Made by a program: the position numbers and the translations under genes. A stretch of 64,000 nucleotides of DNA from Planomonospora sp. ID82291 (GTDB lineage Bacteria; Actinomycetota; Actinomycetes; Streptosporangiales; Streptosporangiaceae). This document shows positions 1 to 8,360 of this stretch, piece after piece; position 1 is the stretch's first letter, and each line of letters starts with the position of its first letter. The notes under the pieces are model-generated. The model had not been told where the DNA came from. It did not search any database and saw only the letters and a list, made by a program, of their open reading frames with translations. Where the stretch lies: positions 620,001-684,000 of the forward strand of contig NZ_JABTEX010000002.1 of the NCBI RefSeq assembly GCF_015711645.1, given 5' to 3'.

Positions 1-994
1 AGCTGACCGCCCGCTCCCAGCCGTTGTTGCCGGCGGCCACCACGGTCGCCACCCCCTTGGCCAGGAGCTGGTCGATGATCGGCTTGATGTAGCGGCCCTC
101 GTCGGTGGAATCGCACGCAGTGCCGTACGCTCCGCCGCCGAGGCTGAGGTTGGCCGCGGCGATCCGGTGACCGGCGGCCAGCGCGCCCACGTGGCCGAGC
201 GCCTCCCGGATCTGCCCGTCGAAGGCCAGGACGCAGGGGCTGCGGCCCGTTCCGCAGTAGAGGTCGTCGTCGACGCGGCTGAAGACCTGGATGGCGACGA
301 TCTTCGAGCCGGGGGCCACGCCGTCGGAGCCGCCTCCCGCGTTCCGGCCCGCGGCGATGCCCGCGACATGGCTGCCGTGGTCGCAGAGGTTCTCGCCCCC
401 GTCCAGGCACTGGGGCGTCTCGGCGTCGGCCGCGCCCGCCCCGATCTGGGTCTGCTGCCCGTTCGGGCAGAGCGACCGGATGCCGCTGTTCGGCGCGGAG
501 GCCGAGAAGCACGCCTCGGCAGCGATCCGGTCCGCGAAGAACGGGTGGTCGCGGTCGATCCCGGTGTCCAGGACGGCGACGGCCTGTCCCGCGCCGGTGA
601 CCCCCGTCCGGTGGACCTTGTCGCCGCCTATCGTCGTGAGGCCGTCGACCAGCGCGGGCGGGACGGCCCTCTCCCTGCGGATCGACAGGACGTCGTCGTC
701 GGCCGCCAGTTTCTCCAGATCGTCACCGTCGGCGGTCACCACGATGAACGAGCCGCGCCGAGGCTCCTGGACGACCTCGGTGTCGGGGAGCCGCTCGGCG
801 GCCTCGGCCACGGAGTCCACGCTGGCGGGACTCCGGAGTTCCACGATGACGCGGTGCTCCCGGGTGGAGTCCGCCAGCGCAGGAGCGATCTTGTCGTCGG
901 GGGAGTCGGTCACGGCGGCCACGGGGGTGGCGGTGAAGGTGACCGAGACGACCGTGAGAGCCAGGAAAGCGGCCAGGATGTCGCGGGGTCTCAT
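1..994 (-). CDS. S8 family serine peptidase (subtilisin), 3' part outside window
   Basis: Secreted subtilisin-type endopeptidase; the gene runs off the left edge, so only the first 331 codons are present. The ATG is at 992-994. A signal peptide covers about the first 27 residues, followed by a propeptide-like segment (about 45-110). Catalytic Asp143 lies in VLDTGID, His206 in DHGSHVAG, and the oxyanion-hole Asn region AAGNNG lies near the end of the visible part; the catalytic Ser would be outside the window. Conserved Cys-containing stretches (SLCPNGQ, NLCDHG) match a complete paralogue at 38337-40412, which supports both frame and family. It is divergent from the sugar ABC operon. Confidence 0.92.
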   Translation of the reverse strand, partial: MRPRDILAAFLALTVVSVTFTATPVAAVTDSPDDKIAPALADSTREHRVIVELRSPASVDSVAEAAERLPDTEVVQEPRRGSFIVVTADGDDLEKLAADDDVLSIRRERAVPPALVDGLTTIGGDKVHRTGVTGAGQAVAVLDTGIDRDHPFFADRIAAEACFSASAPNSGIRSLCPNGQQTQIGAGAADAETPQCLDGGENLCDHGSHVAGIAAGRNAGGGSDGVAPGSKIVAIQVFSRVDDDLYCGTGRSPCVLAFDGQIREALGHVGALAAGHRIAAANLSLGGGAYGTACDSTDEGRYIKPIIDQLLAKGVATVVAAGNNGWERAVS

Positions 995-1190
995 GGGCTT
1001 TTCCGGGAGGGACGGTCGTGCTCGGGGCACGTTCGGTGAACAGGGGGAACGGCTCGTCTGGGGGTCGGGCCTGGCGAGATCCGCCTCGTCCTGTCGCATC
1101 AGGGAAAGCGTTTCATCTCCTCTGTCAGGCTAAATCTTCCTATATAGCGATAAATGTGATCAAACGGAAAAAATAAGCAAATATCGGCAT

Positions 1191-1260
1191 CGCGGCCACT
1201 CGCCGTCGCGAGCACCCGCCCCCGGCTCGCGGCGGGTGCTCGCGACGGCGAGTGGCCGCG
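1191..1260. repeat. Perfect 30-bp inverted repeat with 10-nt loop
   Basis: Positions 1191-1220 are the exact reverse complement of 1231-1260, separated by 10 bases (1221-1230). It follows an AT-rich stretch, has no T-run, and lies between two divergent genes, so a simple terminator role does not fit. Confidence 0.95.
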
Positions 1261-1428
1261 GGCCGGGGCCGCGCCGGACGGACTGGATGGGCCGGGTGAC
1301 CGCGCGACGGGCCGGAGGCCGCGCCGGACAGGCCGGACAGGCCGGGTGACCGTGCCGGACGGGCCGGACGCGCCAGGGGCTGCGTCGAAGGGGCGGGTGC
1401 GGGATCGCCCTCGGGCGTCGTCGTCTCC

Positions 1429-1454
1429 GACTTTTGCTGAAATCAGCGAAAGTC
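1429..1454. promoter_or_regulatory. Operator-like palindrome upstream of the sugar ABC operon
   Basis: Two 12-base arms, gacttttgctga (1429-1440) and tcagcgaaagtc (1443-1454), are inverted repeats with one mismatch around a central AA. The site ends about 107 bases before the GTG of the ATPase gene. The size and symmetry fit a dimeric repressor such as a LacI, ROK or GntR protein; no such regulator is encoded next to the operon in this window. Confidence 0.55.
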
Positions 1455-1561
1455 TGACGACAACCGATAGAAGGGTCTTCCCAAGCGGGCGGAACAGAGT
1501 TAGCTTCTGCATCACCGACTCCGAATCCCGGAGGTCGGGAGCCGCCGAGACGGGAGAGCCC

Positions 1562-3088
1562 GTGTCCGGAGACACCCCTCTGCTGCTGATGCGGGGGATC
1601 GTCAAGCAGTTCCCCGGCGTCCGCGCCCTCGACGGGGTCGACCTGGAGGTGCGGCGCGGCGAGGTGCACTGCCTGCTGGGCCAGAACGGCGCCGGCAAGT
1701 CCACCCTCATCAAGATCCTCTCGGGGGCGCACCAGCCCGACGAGGGCGTCATCGCGCTGGCCGGGGAGGAGACGCGCCTGGCGACGCCGACCGCCGCGAT
1801 CAGGGCCGGCATCTCCACGATCTACCAGGAGCTCGATCTGGTCGACGGCCTCAGCGTGGCCGAGAACGTCTTCCTCGGCCACGAGCGCACCCGGTTCGGC
1901 TTCGTCCGCTCCCGCGAGGCCGACCGCGCCGCGCACGCGCTCCTCACCCGGCTCGGGCATCCCGAGATCCGCCCGTCCACCGAGGTGGGCCGCCTCTCGC
2001 CGGCCGCCCAGCAGGTCGTCAGCATGGCCCGCGCCCTCTCCCGCGACACCCGGCTGATCATCATGGACGAGCCGTCGGCGGCGCTGGCCCACGACGAGGT
2101 CGCCAACCTCTTCCGGATCGTCCGGGAGCTGACCGGCCAGGGCGTCGCCGTCGTCTACATCTCCCACCGGCTGGAGGAGATCCGGGAGATCGGCGACCGG
2201 GTGACGGTCCTGAAGGACGGCCGGACGGCGGCGGTCGGCCTGCCCGCCCGGACCACCCCCACCGCGCAGATCGTCTCCCTGATGACCGGCCGCGCGGTCG
2301 AGTACGTCTTCCCGCCGCGCCGCCCGCGCACCGGGGCGGCCCTTTCCGGACCCGCCGCGCCCGAGGTGCTGAGGGTGGAGGGGCTCACCGCGCCGGGGGC
2401 GTTCGCCGACGTCTCCTTCACCGTCCGGGCCGGGGAGATCGTGGGCCTGGCCGGGCTCGTCGGCTCGGGCCGCTCGGAGATCGTCGAGGCGGTCTACGGC
2501 GCGCGCCGCGCCTCGGGCTCCGTCGTGCTGGACGGACGCCGCCTGGGACGCGGCGGCACGACGACCGCGGTCCGGCTCGGCATGGGCCTGGCCCCGGAGG
2601 AGCGCAAGGCCCAGGCGCTGCTGCTGGACCAGAGCGTCGCCCGCAACATCACGCTGGCCGGTCTCGGCCGGTACTCCCGGTTCGGCTGGCTCGACCGCCG
2701 CCGCGAGGGCGCGAAGGCGCGGGAGCTGATCGCGACCCTCGGCATCCGGCCCGCCGACCCGGACCGGCCGGTGCGGACGCTGTCGGGCGGCAACCAGCAG
2801 AAGGCGGTGCTCGCCCGGTGGCTGGTCGGCGACCGCCGGCTGCTCCTGCTGGACGAGCCGACCCGCGGCGTGGACGTCGGCGCCCGCGCCGAGCTGTACG
2901 CCGTCATCCGCGAACTGGCCGACACCGGGATCGGCGTGCTGCTGGTCTCCAGCGAGGTGCCCGAGGTCCTCGGCCTGGCCGACCGGGTGCTGGTGGTCCG
3001 GGAGGGCCGGATCATCCACGAGTCCGACGCCCGCGACCTGGACGAGCACCGGGTCCTCGACATGATCATGGAAGGGAGCACGCTGTGA
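1562..3088 (+). CDS. Sugar ABC transporter ATP-binding protein (RbsA/MglA type)
   Basis: Double ATPase energising a ribose/galactose-class (CUT2) sugar importer on the cytoplasmic face of the membrane. About 508 aa, normal for the family. The first nucleotide-binding domain has Walker A GQNGAGKS (residues 40-47) and LIIMDEPSAALA; the second has the usual degenerate Walker A (LVGSGRSE), signature SGGNQQKAV and LLLDEPTRGVDVG. I chose GTG at 1562 because GGGAGAG lies just upstream and homology begins there; the frame is open further upstream, but that part is not credible. The stop overlaps the permease start as GTGA. Substrate is not readable from sequence. Confidence 0.92.
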   Translation: MSGDTPLLLMRGIVKQFPGVRALDGVDLEVRRGEVHCLLGQNGAGKSTLIKILSGAHQPDEGVIALAGEETRLATPTAAIRAGISTIYQELDLVDGLSVAENVFLGHERTRFGFVRSREADRAAHALLTRLGHPEIRPSTEVGRLSPAAQQVVSMARALSRDTRLIIMDEPSAALAHDEVANLFRIVRELTGQGVAVVYISHRLEEIREIGDRVTVLKDGRTAAVGLPARTTPTAQIVSLMTGRAVEYVFPPRRPRTGAALSGPAAPEVLRVEGLTAPGAFADVSFTVRAGEIVGLAGLVGSGRSEIVEAVYGARRASGSVVLDGRRLGRGGTTTAVRLGMGLAPEERKAQALLLDQSVARNITLAGLGRYSRFGWLDRRREGAKARELIATLGIRPADPDRPVRTLSGGNQQKAVLARWLVGDRRLLLLDEPTRGVDVGARAELYAVIRELADTGIGVLLVSSEVPEVLGLADRVLVVREGRIIHESDARDLDEHRVLDMIMEGSTL

Positions 3089-4188
3089 CCGACACCCGCG
3101 GGCCGCAGGCCGGCGAGGACGCGGAGGGCGGCGCGGGAGGCCGGGACGCGGAGGGCGGCGCGGACGCGGTCGGCGCGGCAGGCGGGGAAGGAACCGTGGC
3201 CGGGACGCCCGCACGGCGGCGGGGCGCCCCGCGGGGCGGGCCGCTGGCGCGGCTGGGCGAGGCCCGGCACCTCGGCCTGGTGGCGGCGCTGGTGCTGCTG
3301 GCGCTGGTCGGCCTGGTGACCCGGCCGGAGAACTTCGCCACCGCCTCCAACCTGGTCAGCATCCTGTCCCTGGCCGCCACCATCGGTGTGATCACCGTCG
3401 GCATGACGTTCGTGATCATCGGCGGCGGCATCGACCTGTCCGTGGGCGCGATCATGGCGCTCGCCTCGGTCTGGGCGACCACGCTGGCCACCCAGTCCTA
3501 CGGGCCGTTCGTGATGGTCGTCTGCGCGGTCCTGGTCGGCACCGGCGCGGGCCTGGTCAACGGGCTGCTCATCGCCTACGGACGGCTGGTGCCGTTCATC
3601 GCCACGCTCGCCATGCTGGTGGCGGCCCGGGGCCTGGCCCAGCGCATGTCGGACCGGCGGACCCAGCTGGTCCAGCAGGGCAACGAGGCCATCGTGGAGC
3701 TGTCCACCACCCGGGTGCTCGGCCTGCCGCTGCTGGTCTACGTCTTCGCGCTGGTCGTCGCCGCGGGCTGGGTGCTGCTCAACCGCACCACCTTCGGCCG
3801 CCGCACCTACGCGGTCGGCGGCAACCCCGAGGCCGCCCGGCTGGCCGGCATCGACGTGCGCAGGCACACCGTGCTGCTGTACGCGCTGTCCGGGCTGTGC
3901 TGCGGCATCGCCGCGGTGCTCATCATGGCCAGGACCACCACCGGCTCCTCCACCCACGGCGACCTGTACGAGCTGGACGCGATCGCCGCCGTCATCATCG
4001 GCGGCACGCTCCTGACCGGGGGCCGCGGCTCCATCATCGGCTCCATCCTCGGACTGCTGATCTTCACGCTGATCACGAACCTCTTCATCCTCAACGGCCT
4101 CAACACCAGCGACCAGCTGATCGCCAAGGGGCTGATCATCGTCGTGGCCGTGCTGCTCCAGCGGCGCGGCCTGCGCTCGCCCACCTGA
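3085..4188 (+). CDS. Sugar ABC transporter permease (RbsC type)
   Basis: Membrane component of the CUT2 importer, 367 aa. The GTG start overlaps the ATPase stop and is preceded by AAGGGAG. Residues 1 to about 55 are an unusual Ala/Gly/Glu/Arg-rich hydrophilic extension; the first membrane helix begins near LGLVAALVLLALVGLV. The remainder shows the family pattern with several hydrophobic helices, including GGGIDLSVGAIMAL and the conserved segment GGNPEAARLAGIDVRR. It would pair with the upstream ATPase and the lipoprotein that follows. Confidence 0.92.
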   Translation: MTDTRGPQAGEDAEGGAGGRDAEGGADAVGAAGGEGTVAGTPARRRGAPRGGPLARLGEARHLGLVAALVLLALVGLVTRPENFATASNLVSILSLAATIGVITVGMTFVIIGGGIDLSVGAIMALASVWATTLATQSYGPFVMVVCAVLVGTGAGLVNGLLIAYGRLVPFIATLAMLVAARGLAQRMSDRRTQLVQQGNEAIVELSTTRVLGLPLLVYVFALVVAAGWVLLNRTTFGRRTYAVGGNPEAARLAGIDVRRHTVLLYALSGLCCGIAAVLIMARTTTGSSTHGDLYELDAIAAVIIGGTLLTGGRGSIIGSILGLLIFTLITNLFILNGLNTSDQLIAKGLIIVVAVLLQRRGLRSPT

Positions 4189-4196
4189 AAGAGACC

Positions 4197-4235
4197 GGCG
4201 CCCCCGCGGACCGGTCAGGGACCCGCGGGGGCGCC
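4197..4235 (+). terminator. Intra-operon stem-loop between permease and binding protein
   Basis: Arms ggcgcccccgcgg (4197-4209) and ccgcgggggcgcc (4223-4235) pair perfectly over 13 bp with a 13-nt loop and no T-run. Its position just before the binding-protein gene suggests partial termination or mRNA 3'-end protection to set uneven expression within the operon; this is inference. Confidence 0.6.
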
Positions 4236-4276
4236 TTCGCCCGCACCCCCCGCACGGCAGCAGAAGGAGCACGATC

Positions 4277-5341
4277 ATGTCCAACCCACTCGCCCGCCGG
4301 GGATTCCTCGTCGGCGGGGCGGTCATCGGGGCGGGAGCCCTGGTGAGCGCCTGCACGAGCAACGAGCCCGCCGCCCCGCCGAGCGCCGCTGCGGCGCCGT
4401 CGGCCGCCCCCGCCGCCGGGGGCGGCAACGACACGCCCGGCGAGAAGGTCGTCATCGGCTTCTCCGCCCCGGCCGCCGACCACGGCTGGATCGCCGCGAT
4501 CGCCAAGAACGCCGAGGCCGCGGCCAAGCAGTACACCGACGTGGAGTTCAAGCCGGTCGAGCCGACCAACGACATCAACGCGCAGATCTCCGCCGTCGAG
4601 TCGCTCATCGCGGCCAAGGTCTCGGCGCTGGTGATCCTGCCCAACGACGGCCGGCAGCTCAACCAGATCGCCCGCCGGGCGAGCGACGCGGGCATCCCGG
4701 TGGTCAACCTGGACCGCGTCTTCCCCGACAAGCTCTCCTACCGGACCTGGATCGGCGGCGACAACTACGGCATGGGCGTGGCCGCCGGGCACTACGTCGG
4801 CAAGCGGCTCAAGGACAAGGGCGTCGCGGACCCGGTGATCCTGGAGATCCAGGGCATCGCGACGCTCCCGCTCACCCAGGACCGGAGCAAGGGCTTCGCC
4901 GACGCGCTCACGACGTACGGCTTCCGCGTGACGGCCCAGCAGGACGCCCAGTTCACCGTGGAGTCCGGCACCGAGGTCGCCGGGAACCTGCTCCAGGCGC
5001 ACAAGAAGATCGACGCCCTCTGGAACCACGACGACGACCAGGGCATCGGCGTGCTGGCGGCGATCAAGGAGGCCGGCCGCAGCGAGTTCTTCATGGTCGG
5101 CGGGGCGGGCTCGGCCAACGCGATGCGCGAGATCCAGGCCGGCACCGGCGTGCTGGAGGCCACCGTCACCTACAGCCCGACGATGGCCTCCTCGGCGGTC
5201 AGGCTGGCCCGGCTCATCGCCCAGGGCAAGGGGATGAGCGACCTGGTGGAGAACCAGGTGCCGCAGTCCATCACGCTGGCCTCGGAGACCGTCACCAAGG
5301 AGAACGTCGCCGACTACCTGCCGCTGGGCTTCGAATCGTGA
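4277..5341 (+). CDS. Sugar ABC transporter substrate-binding lipoprotein (periplasmic-binding-protein-like)
   Basis: Extracytoplasmic sugar receptor of the importer, 354 aa. The N-terminus combines a twin-arginine-like RRGFLVGG (residues 7-14) with a lipobox LVSAC, giving lipidated Cys26 and possible Tat export. A Pro/Ala-rich linker leads into a type I periplasmic-binding-protein fold (VVIGFSAPAADHGWIAAI, then ALVILPNDGRQLNQIA, VVNLDRVFPDK and the second lobe with WNHDDDQG). AAGGAG lies upstream of the ATG. The stop overlaps the next gene (GTGA), linking transport to the downstream oxidoreductase. Confidence 0.92.
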   Translation: MSNPLARRGFLVGGAVIGAGALVSACTSNEPAAPPSAAAAPSAAPAAGGGNDTPGEKVVIGFSAPAADHGWIAAIAKNAEAAAKQYTDVEFKPVEPTNDINAQISAVESLIAAKVSALVILPNDGRQLNQIARRASDAGIPVVNLDRVFPDKLSYRTWIGGDNYGMGVAAGHYVGKRLKDKGVADPVILEIQGIATLPLTQDRSKGFADALTTYGFRVTAQQDAQFTVESGTEVAGNLLQAHKKIDALWNHDDDQGIGVLAAIKEAGRSEFFMVGGAGSANAMREIQAGTGVLEATVTYSPTMASSAVRLARLIAQGKGMSDLVENQVPQSITLASETVTKENVADYLPLGFES

Positions 5342-6513
5342 CGCCGGTCCTCGGGGTGGGCATGGTCGGGCACGCGTTCATGGGGCGGGTGCACTCCCAG
5401 GCCTGGCGGAGCGTCTCCGCCTTCTTCGACCTGCCCGCCGTCCCGTCCATGGCGGTGCTCGGCGGGCGCTCGCCGGAGCGTACGGCCGAGGCCGCGCGGC
5501 GGCTCGGCTGGGCGGCGGCCGAGACGGACTGGAAGCGGCTCGTCCAGCGCGACGACGTGCAGATCGTGGACGTCTGCACGCCCGGCGACTCGCACGCCGA
5601 GATCGCGATCGCGGCACTGGCCGCGGGCAAGCACGTCATCTGCGAGAAACCGCTGGCCAACACGGTCGCCGAGGCCGAGGCGATGGCGCAGGCGGCCCGC
5701 GAGGCGGCGGCCCGGGGCGTGCGCGCGATGGTCGCCTTCAACTACCGCCGGGTCCCGGCGGTGGCGCTGGCCCGCCGGCTGGTGGCCGAGGGCCGGCTGG
5801 GGGAGCTGCGCCACGTCCGGGCGCAGTACCTGCAGGACTGGATCACGGACCCGGAGTTCCCGCTGGTCTGGCGGCTGCGCCGGGACCGCGCGGGCTCCGG
5901 CGCGCTCGGCGACATCGGGGCGCACATCGTGGACACCGCCCAGTTCGTCACCGGCCGGAACCTGACGGGCGTCTCGGCGCTCACCGAGACGTTCGTCCGG
6001 GAACGCCCGCTGGCGGAGTCCTCGCAAGGACTCGCGGGGCTCGCGGGCGCGGGCCGTACCGGGGAGAAGGGCGCGGTCGACGTCGACGACGCCGCATTGT
6101 TCATCGGGCGGCTGGAAGGCGGGGCGCTGGCCTCGTTCGAGGCCACCCGGTTCGCCGCGGGGCGCAAGAACGCGCTGCGGATCGAGGTCAACGGCTCGAA
6201 GGGGAGCCTGGCCTTCGACTTCGAGGCGATGAACGAGCTGTGGTTCCACGACCACACGCTCGACGAGGCCGAGGCGGGCTTCCGGCGGATCCTGGTCACC
6301 GAGTCCGGTCATCCGTACGCGGGGGCCTGGTGGCCGCCGGGGCACGGGCTCGGCTACGAGCACACCTTCACCCACGAGGTGAAGGACTTCCTGGAGGCGG
6401 TCGCCGCCGGCACGGACCCGTCACCGTCCTTCGAGGACGGGCTGCGGGTGCAGCGGGTGCTGGCGGCGGTCGAGGCGAGCGCGGCGGACGAGAGCCGCTG
6501 GACGGTGGTGTGA
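5338..6513 (+). CDS. Gfo/Idh/MocA family NAD(P)-dependent oxidoreductase
   Basis: Probable cytoplasmic sugar or inositol-type dehydrogenase, 391 aa, acting on the imported carbohydrate. The N-terminal dinucleotide fold starts [14 protein letters not shown]; the family motif CEKPLANT contains the catalytic-site Lys, and the C-terminal substrate domain follows ([15 protein letters not shown]). GTG start overlaps the binding-protein stop. The next gene starts one base after this stop, so all five genes are tightly coupled. The exact substrate cannot be assigned. Confidence 0.9.
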   Translation: MTPVLGVGMVGHAFMGRVHSQAWRSVSAFFDLPAVPSMAVLGGRSPERTAEAARRLGWAAAETDWKRLVQRDDVQIVDVCTPGDSHAEIAIAALAAGKHVICEKPLANTVAEAEAMAQAAREAAARGVRAMVAFNYRRVPAVALARRLVAEGRLGELRHVRAQYLQDWITDPEFPLVWRLRRDRAGSGALGDIGAHIVDTAQFVTGRNLTGVSALTETFVRERPLAESSQGLAGLAGAGRTGEKGAVDVDDAALFIGRLEGGALASFEATRFAAGRKNALRIEVNGSKGSLAFDFEAMNELWFHDHTLDEAEAGFRRILVTESGHPYAGAWWPPGHGLGYEHTFTHEVKDFLEAVAAGTDPSPSFEDGLRVQRVLAAVEASAADESRWTVV

Positions 6514-6514
6514 G

Positions 6515-7522
6515 ATGAGCAGGCCGATCACGTTGTTCACCGGCCAGTGGGCCGACCTGCCCTTCGAGGAGGTCTGCCGGCTGGCCGCCGGATGGGGCTA
6601 CGACGGGCTGGAGATCGCCTGCTGGGGCGACCACTTCGAGGTCGACAAGGCCCTCGCGGACGACTCCTACACCGAGCGGAAGCTGGAGACGCTCGCCGAG
6701 CACGGCCTGAAGGTGTGGGCGGTCTCCAACCACCTCGTCGGCCAGGCGGTCTGCGACCACCCGATCGACGAGCGGCACCGGGCCATCCTGCCCGCGCGGA
6801 TCTGGGGCTCCGGCGACCCGGAGGAGGTGCGGCGGGCGGCGGCCGAGGAGATGAAGGACACCGCGCGGGCCGCGGCGAAGCTGGGCGTGGACACGGTCGT
6901 GGGCTTCACCGGCTCGTCGATCTGGCACACGGTCGCGATGTTCCCGCCGGTGCCGGCGTCGATGGTGGAGGCGGGCTACGCCGACTTCGCCGCCCGGTGG
7001 AACCCGATCCTGGACGTGTTCGACGAGGTCGGGGTCCGCTTCGCGCACGAGGTGCACCCGAGCGAGATCGCCTACGACTACCACACGACGGTGCGGACCC
7101 TGGAGGCGATCGGCCGCCGGGAGGCGTTCGGGCTGAACTGGGACCCGTCCCACATGGTCTGGCAGGACCTGGACCCGGTCGGCTTCATCCTGGACTTCGC
7201 CGACCGGATCTACCACGTGGACTGCAAGGACGCCAAGGTCAGGTGCGGCGACGGGCGGCGCGGGCGGCTCGCCTCCCACCTGCCCTGGGCGGACCTGCGG
7301 CGCGGCTGGGACTTCGTCTCCACCGGGCGCGGCGACGTGCCCTGGGAGGACTGCTTCCGGGCGCTGAACTCCATCGGGTACGGCGGGCCGATCTCGATCG
7401 AGTGGGAGGACGCCGGGATGGACCGCCTGGACGGCGCCCCCGAGGCGCTGGACTTCGTCCGGCGGCTCAACGCCATCACGCCCCCGGCGGCCTCGTTCGA
7501 CGCGGCCTTCAGCGGGGAGTGA
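6515..7522 (+). CDS. Sugar phosphate isomerase/epimerase (xylose isomerase-like TIM barrel)
   Basis: Cytoplasmic TIM-barrel enzyme of 335 aa, last gene of the sugar operon. Family features include the first strand [16 protein letters not shown], metal-ligand regions [26 protein letters not shown] and [11 protein letters not shown], and IEWEDAGMD near the C-terminus. This arrangement (CUT2 importer, Gfo/Idh/MocA enzyme, TIM-barrel isomerase) is typical of pathways for inositols, rare sugars or oxidised glycosides. The reaction is inferred only at family level. Confidence 0.88.
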   Translation: MSRPITLFTGQWADLPFEEVCRLAAGWGYDGLEIACWGDHFEVDKALADDSYTERKLETLAEHGLKVWAVSNHLVGQAVCDHPIDERHRAILPARIWGSGDPEEVRRAAAEEMKDTARAAAKLGVDTVVGFTGSSIWHTVAMFPPVPASMVEAGYADFAARWNPILDVFDEVGVRFAHEVHPSEIAYDYHTTVRTLEAIGRREAFGLNWDPSHMVWQDLDPVGFILDFADRIYHVDCKDAKVRCGDGRRGRLASHLPWADLRRGWDFVSTGRGDVPWEDCFRALNSIGYGGPISIEWEDAGMDRLDGAPEALDFVRRLNAITPPAASFDAAFSGE

Positions 7523-7553
7523 GCGGAGCCGGACGCCGTCCGGGGGCGCTCAC

Positions 7554-7569
7554 CCGCCGGAACCGGCGG
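7554..7569. terminator. Short hairpin at a convergent junction
   Basis: ccgccgg and ccggcgg pair around a two-base centre between the convergent isomerase and VOC genes. It probably serves as a bidirectional terminator; no T-run is present. Confidence 0.45.
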
Positions 7570-7594
7570 CGCGGCATCGGGGCGGGCCCCGCCG

Positions 7595-7996
7595 TCAGTC
7601 GCGCCGGGCCGCACTGCTCCGAATCAGGCAGAACGGGTGCCCGGCCGGGTCGAGCATGACGACCAGGTCGGGATCGTCCGGGTCCTGATGCCGGGCCGGG
7701 CGGGCTCCCAGCGGCAGCAGCCGCTGGGCGGCGGCATGGGGATCCTCGACGACGTACTCGAAGTGCGAGTGCAGCGGCACTTCGGGCGAAGGCCACGTCG
7801 GGGGCCGGTGGTCCGGAACGGCCCGGAATATGATCAGTCGGCCCTCGGCGTCCACGCGTGCCTCGTCAGCGCTCTGTCGTGTCACCTCTCCACCGAGCAG
7901 GACCGCGTAGAAATCCGCCATGACGCCCGGATCGGGACAGTCGACCGTCAGGGCCGTCCACTCGACCAGTCCCGGCCGCCGTCGATCGTCGATCAT
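7595..7996 (-). CDS. VOC (glyoxalase/bleomycin-resistance-like) family protein
   Basis: Small 133-aa protein with the vicinal oxygen chelate pattern: an opening strand LVEWTALTVDCPDP, GVMADFYAVLLGGEV, a central HFEYVVEDPHAAAQRLLPLGA and a closing VVMLDPAGHPFCLIR. The ATG at 7994-7996 (MIDDRRRPG) fits the family start; the frame is open further upstream but not credible. Function could be a small-molecule resistance protein or lyase. It lies at the left border of the toxin-antitoxin-rich accessory patch. Confidence 0.8.
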   Translation of the reverse strand: MIDDRRRPGLVEWTALTVDCPDPGVMADFYAVLLGGEVTRQSADEARVDAEGRLIIFRAVPDHRPPTWPSPEVPLHSHFEYVVEDPHAAAQRLLPLGARPARHQDPDDPDLVVMLDPAGHPFCLIRSSAARRD

Positions 7997-8094
7997 GCGG
8001 CCATCCTCGCACAGAGGCCTCGGGCGTCTCCCAGGCGAAGCGCGGTTGTGAGTGTCACTCTGCGAACCAAGGATTGCGCTTATTTCAGATATCT

Positions 8095-8272
8095 CTTGCT
8101 GCCGCTGCAGTCGCGTGTGCTGGAACTGCGCAATGACCTCACCGCCTACGACGGCATGTACGTCGCACTCGCGGAACTGCTGGGAGTGCCGCTGCTCACG
8201 GACGACGCCGAGTTCGCCGGTTCGACGGGGCATCGGGCGGAGATCCACCGCTACCCGCCGCCGTTGACGTAG
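8095..8272 (+). pseudogene. Truncated vapC copy (3' part only)
   Basis: About 176 bases repeat the 3' end of the intact vapC at 12854-13267, with four differences that I could count. The fragment encodes the last third of the PIN domain, from LPLQSRVLELRND through TAYDGMYVALAE and LLTDDAEFAG to the stop. Upstream of about 8095 the sequence is unrelated, so the first two acidic catalytic residues and the antitoxin gene are missing. It is a nonfunctional remnant, on the same strand as the intact copy. Confidence 0.85.
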
Positions 8273-8360
8273 GTGTCGGCCCGCAGCGGCGGCGGGCGGC
8301 ACGGCCATGACCGCGCCGGCTGTGGATGAACGCCTCCGGCCGCCTCCTGCGGCGTCTCGT

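Larger units (their letters stand above)
995..1561. promoter_or_regulatory. Divergent intergenic region, subtilisin / sugar ABC operon
   Basis: 567 bases without a convincing gene. From left to right it holds an AT-rich stretch (about 1130-1190), a perfect long hairpin (1191-1260), GC-rich degenerate direct repeats built on gccggacagg-like words (about 1261-1378), and a palindromic operator-like site (1429-1454). Open frames that cross it on both strands lack coding character and are judged spurious. Promoters for both flanking genes must lie here, but I cannot place -35 and -10 boxes with confidence. Confidence 0.6.

Noticed and set aside
1191-1260. Long hairpin considered as an ordinary rho-independent terminator
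   Set aside because: Both flanking genes are transcribed away from it and no T-run follows on either side.
1346-1561. Upstream extension of the sugar ATPase gene
   Set aside because: The added residues lack any family similarity and would translate through the operator-like palindrome; GTG 1562 has a good SD.
8052-8272. Plus-strand open frame considered as a small intact toxin gene
   Set aside because: Only the 3' third of the PIN domain is present, without the first two catalytic acids and without an antitoxin gene.
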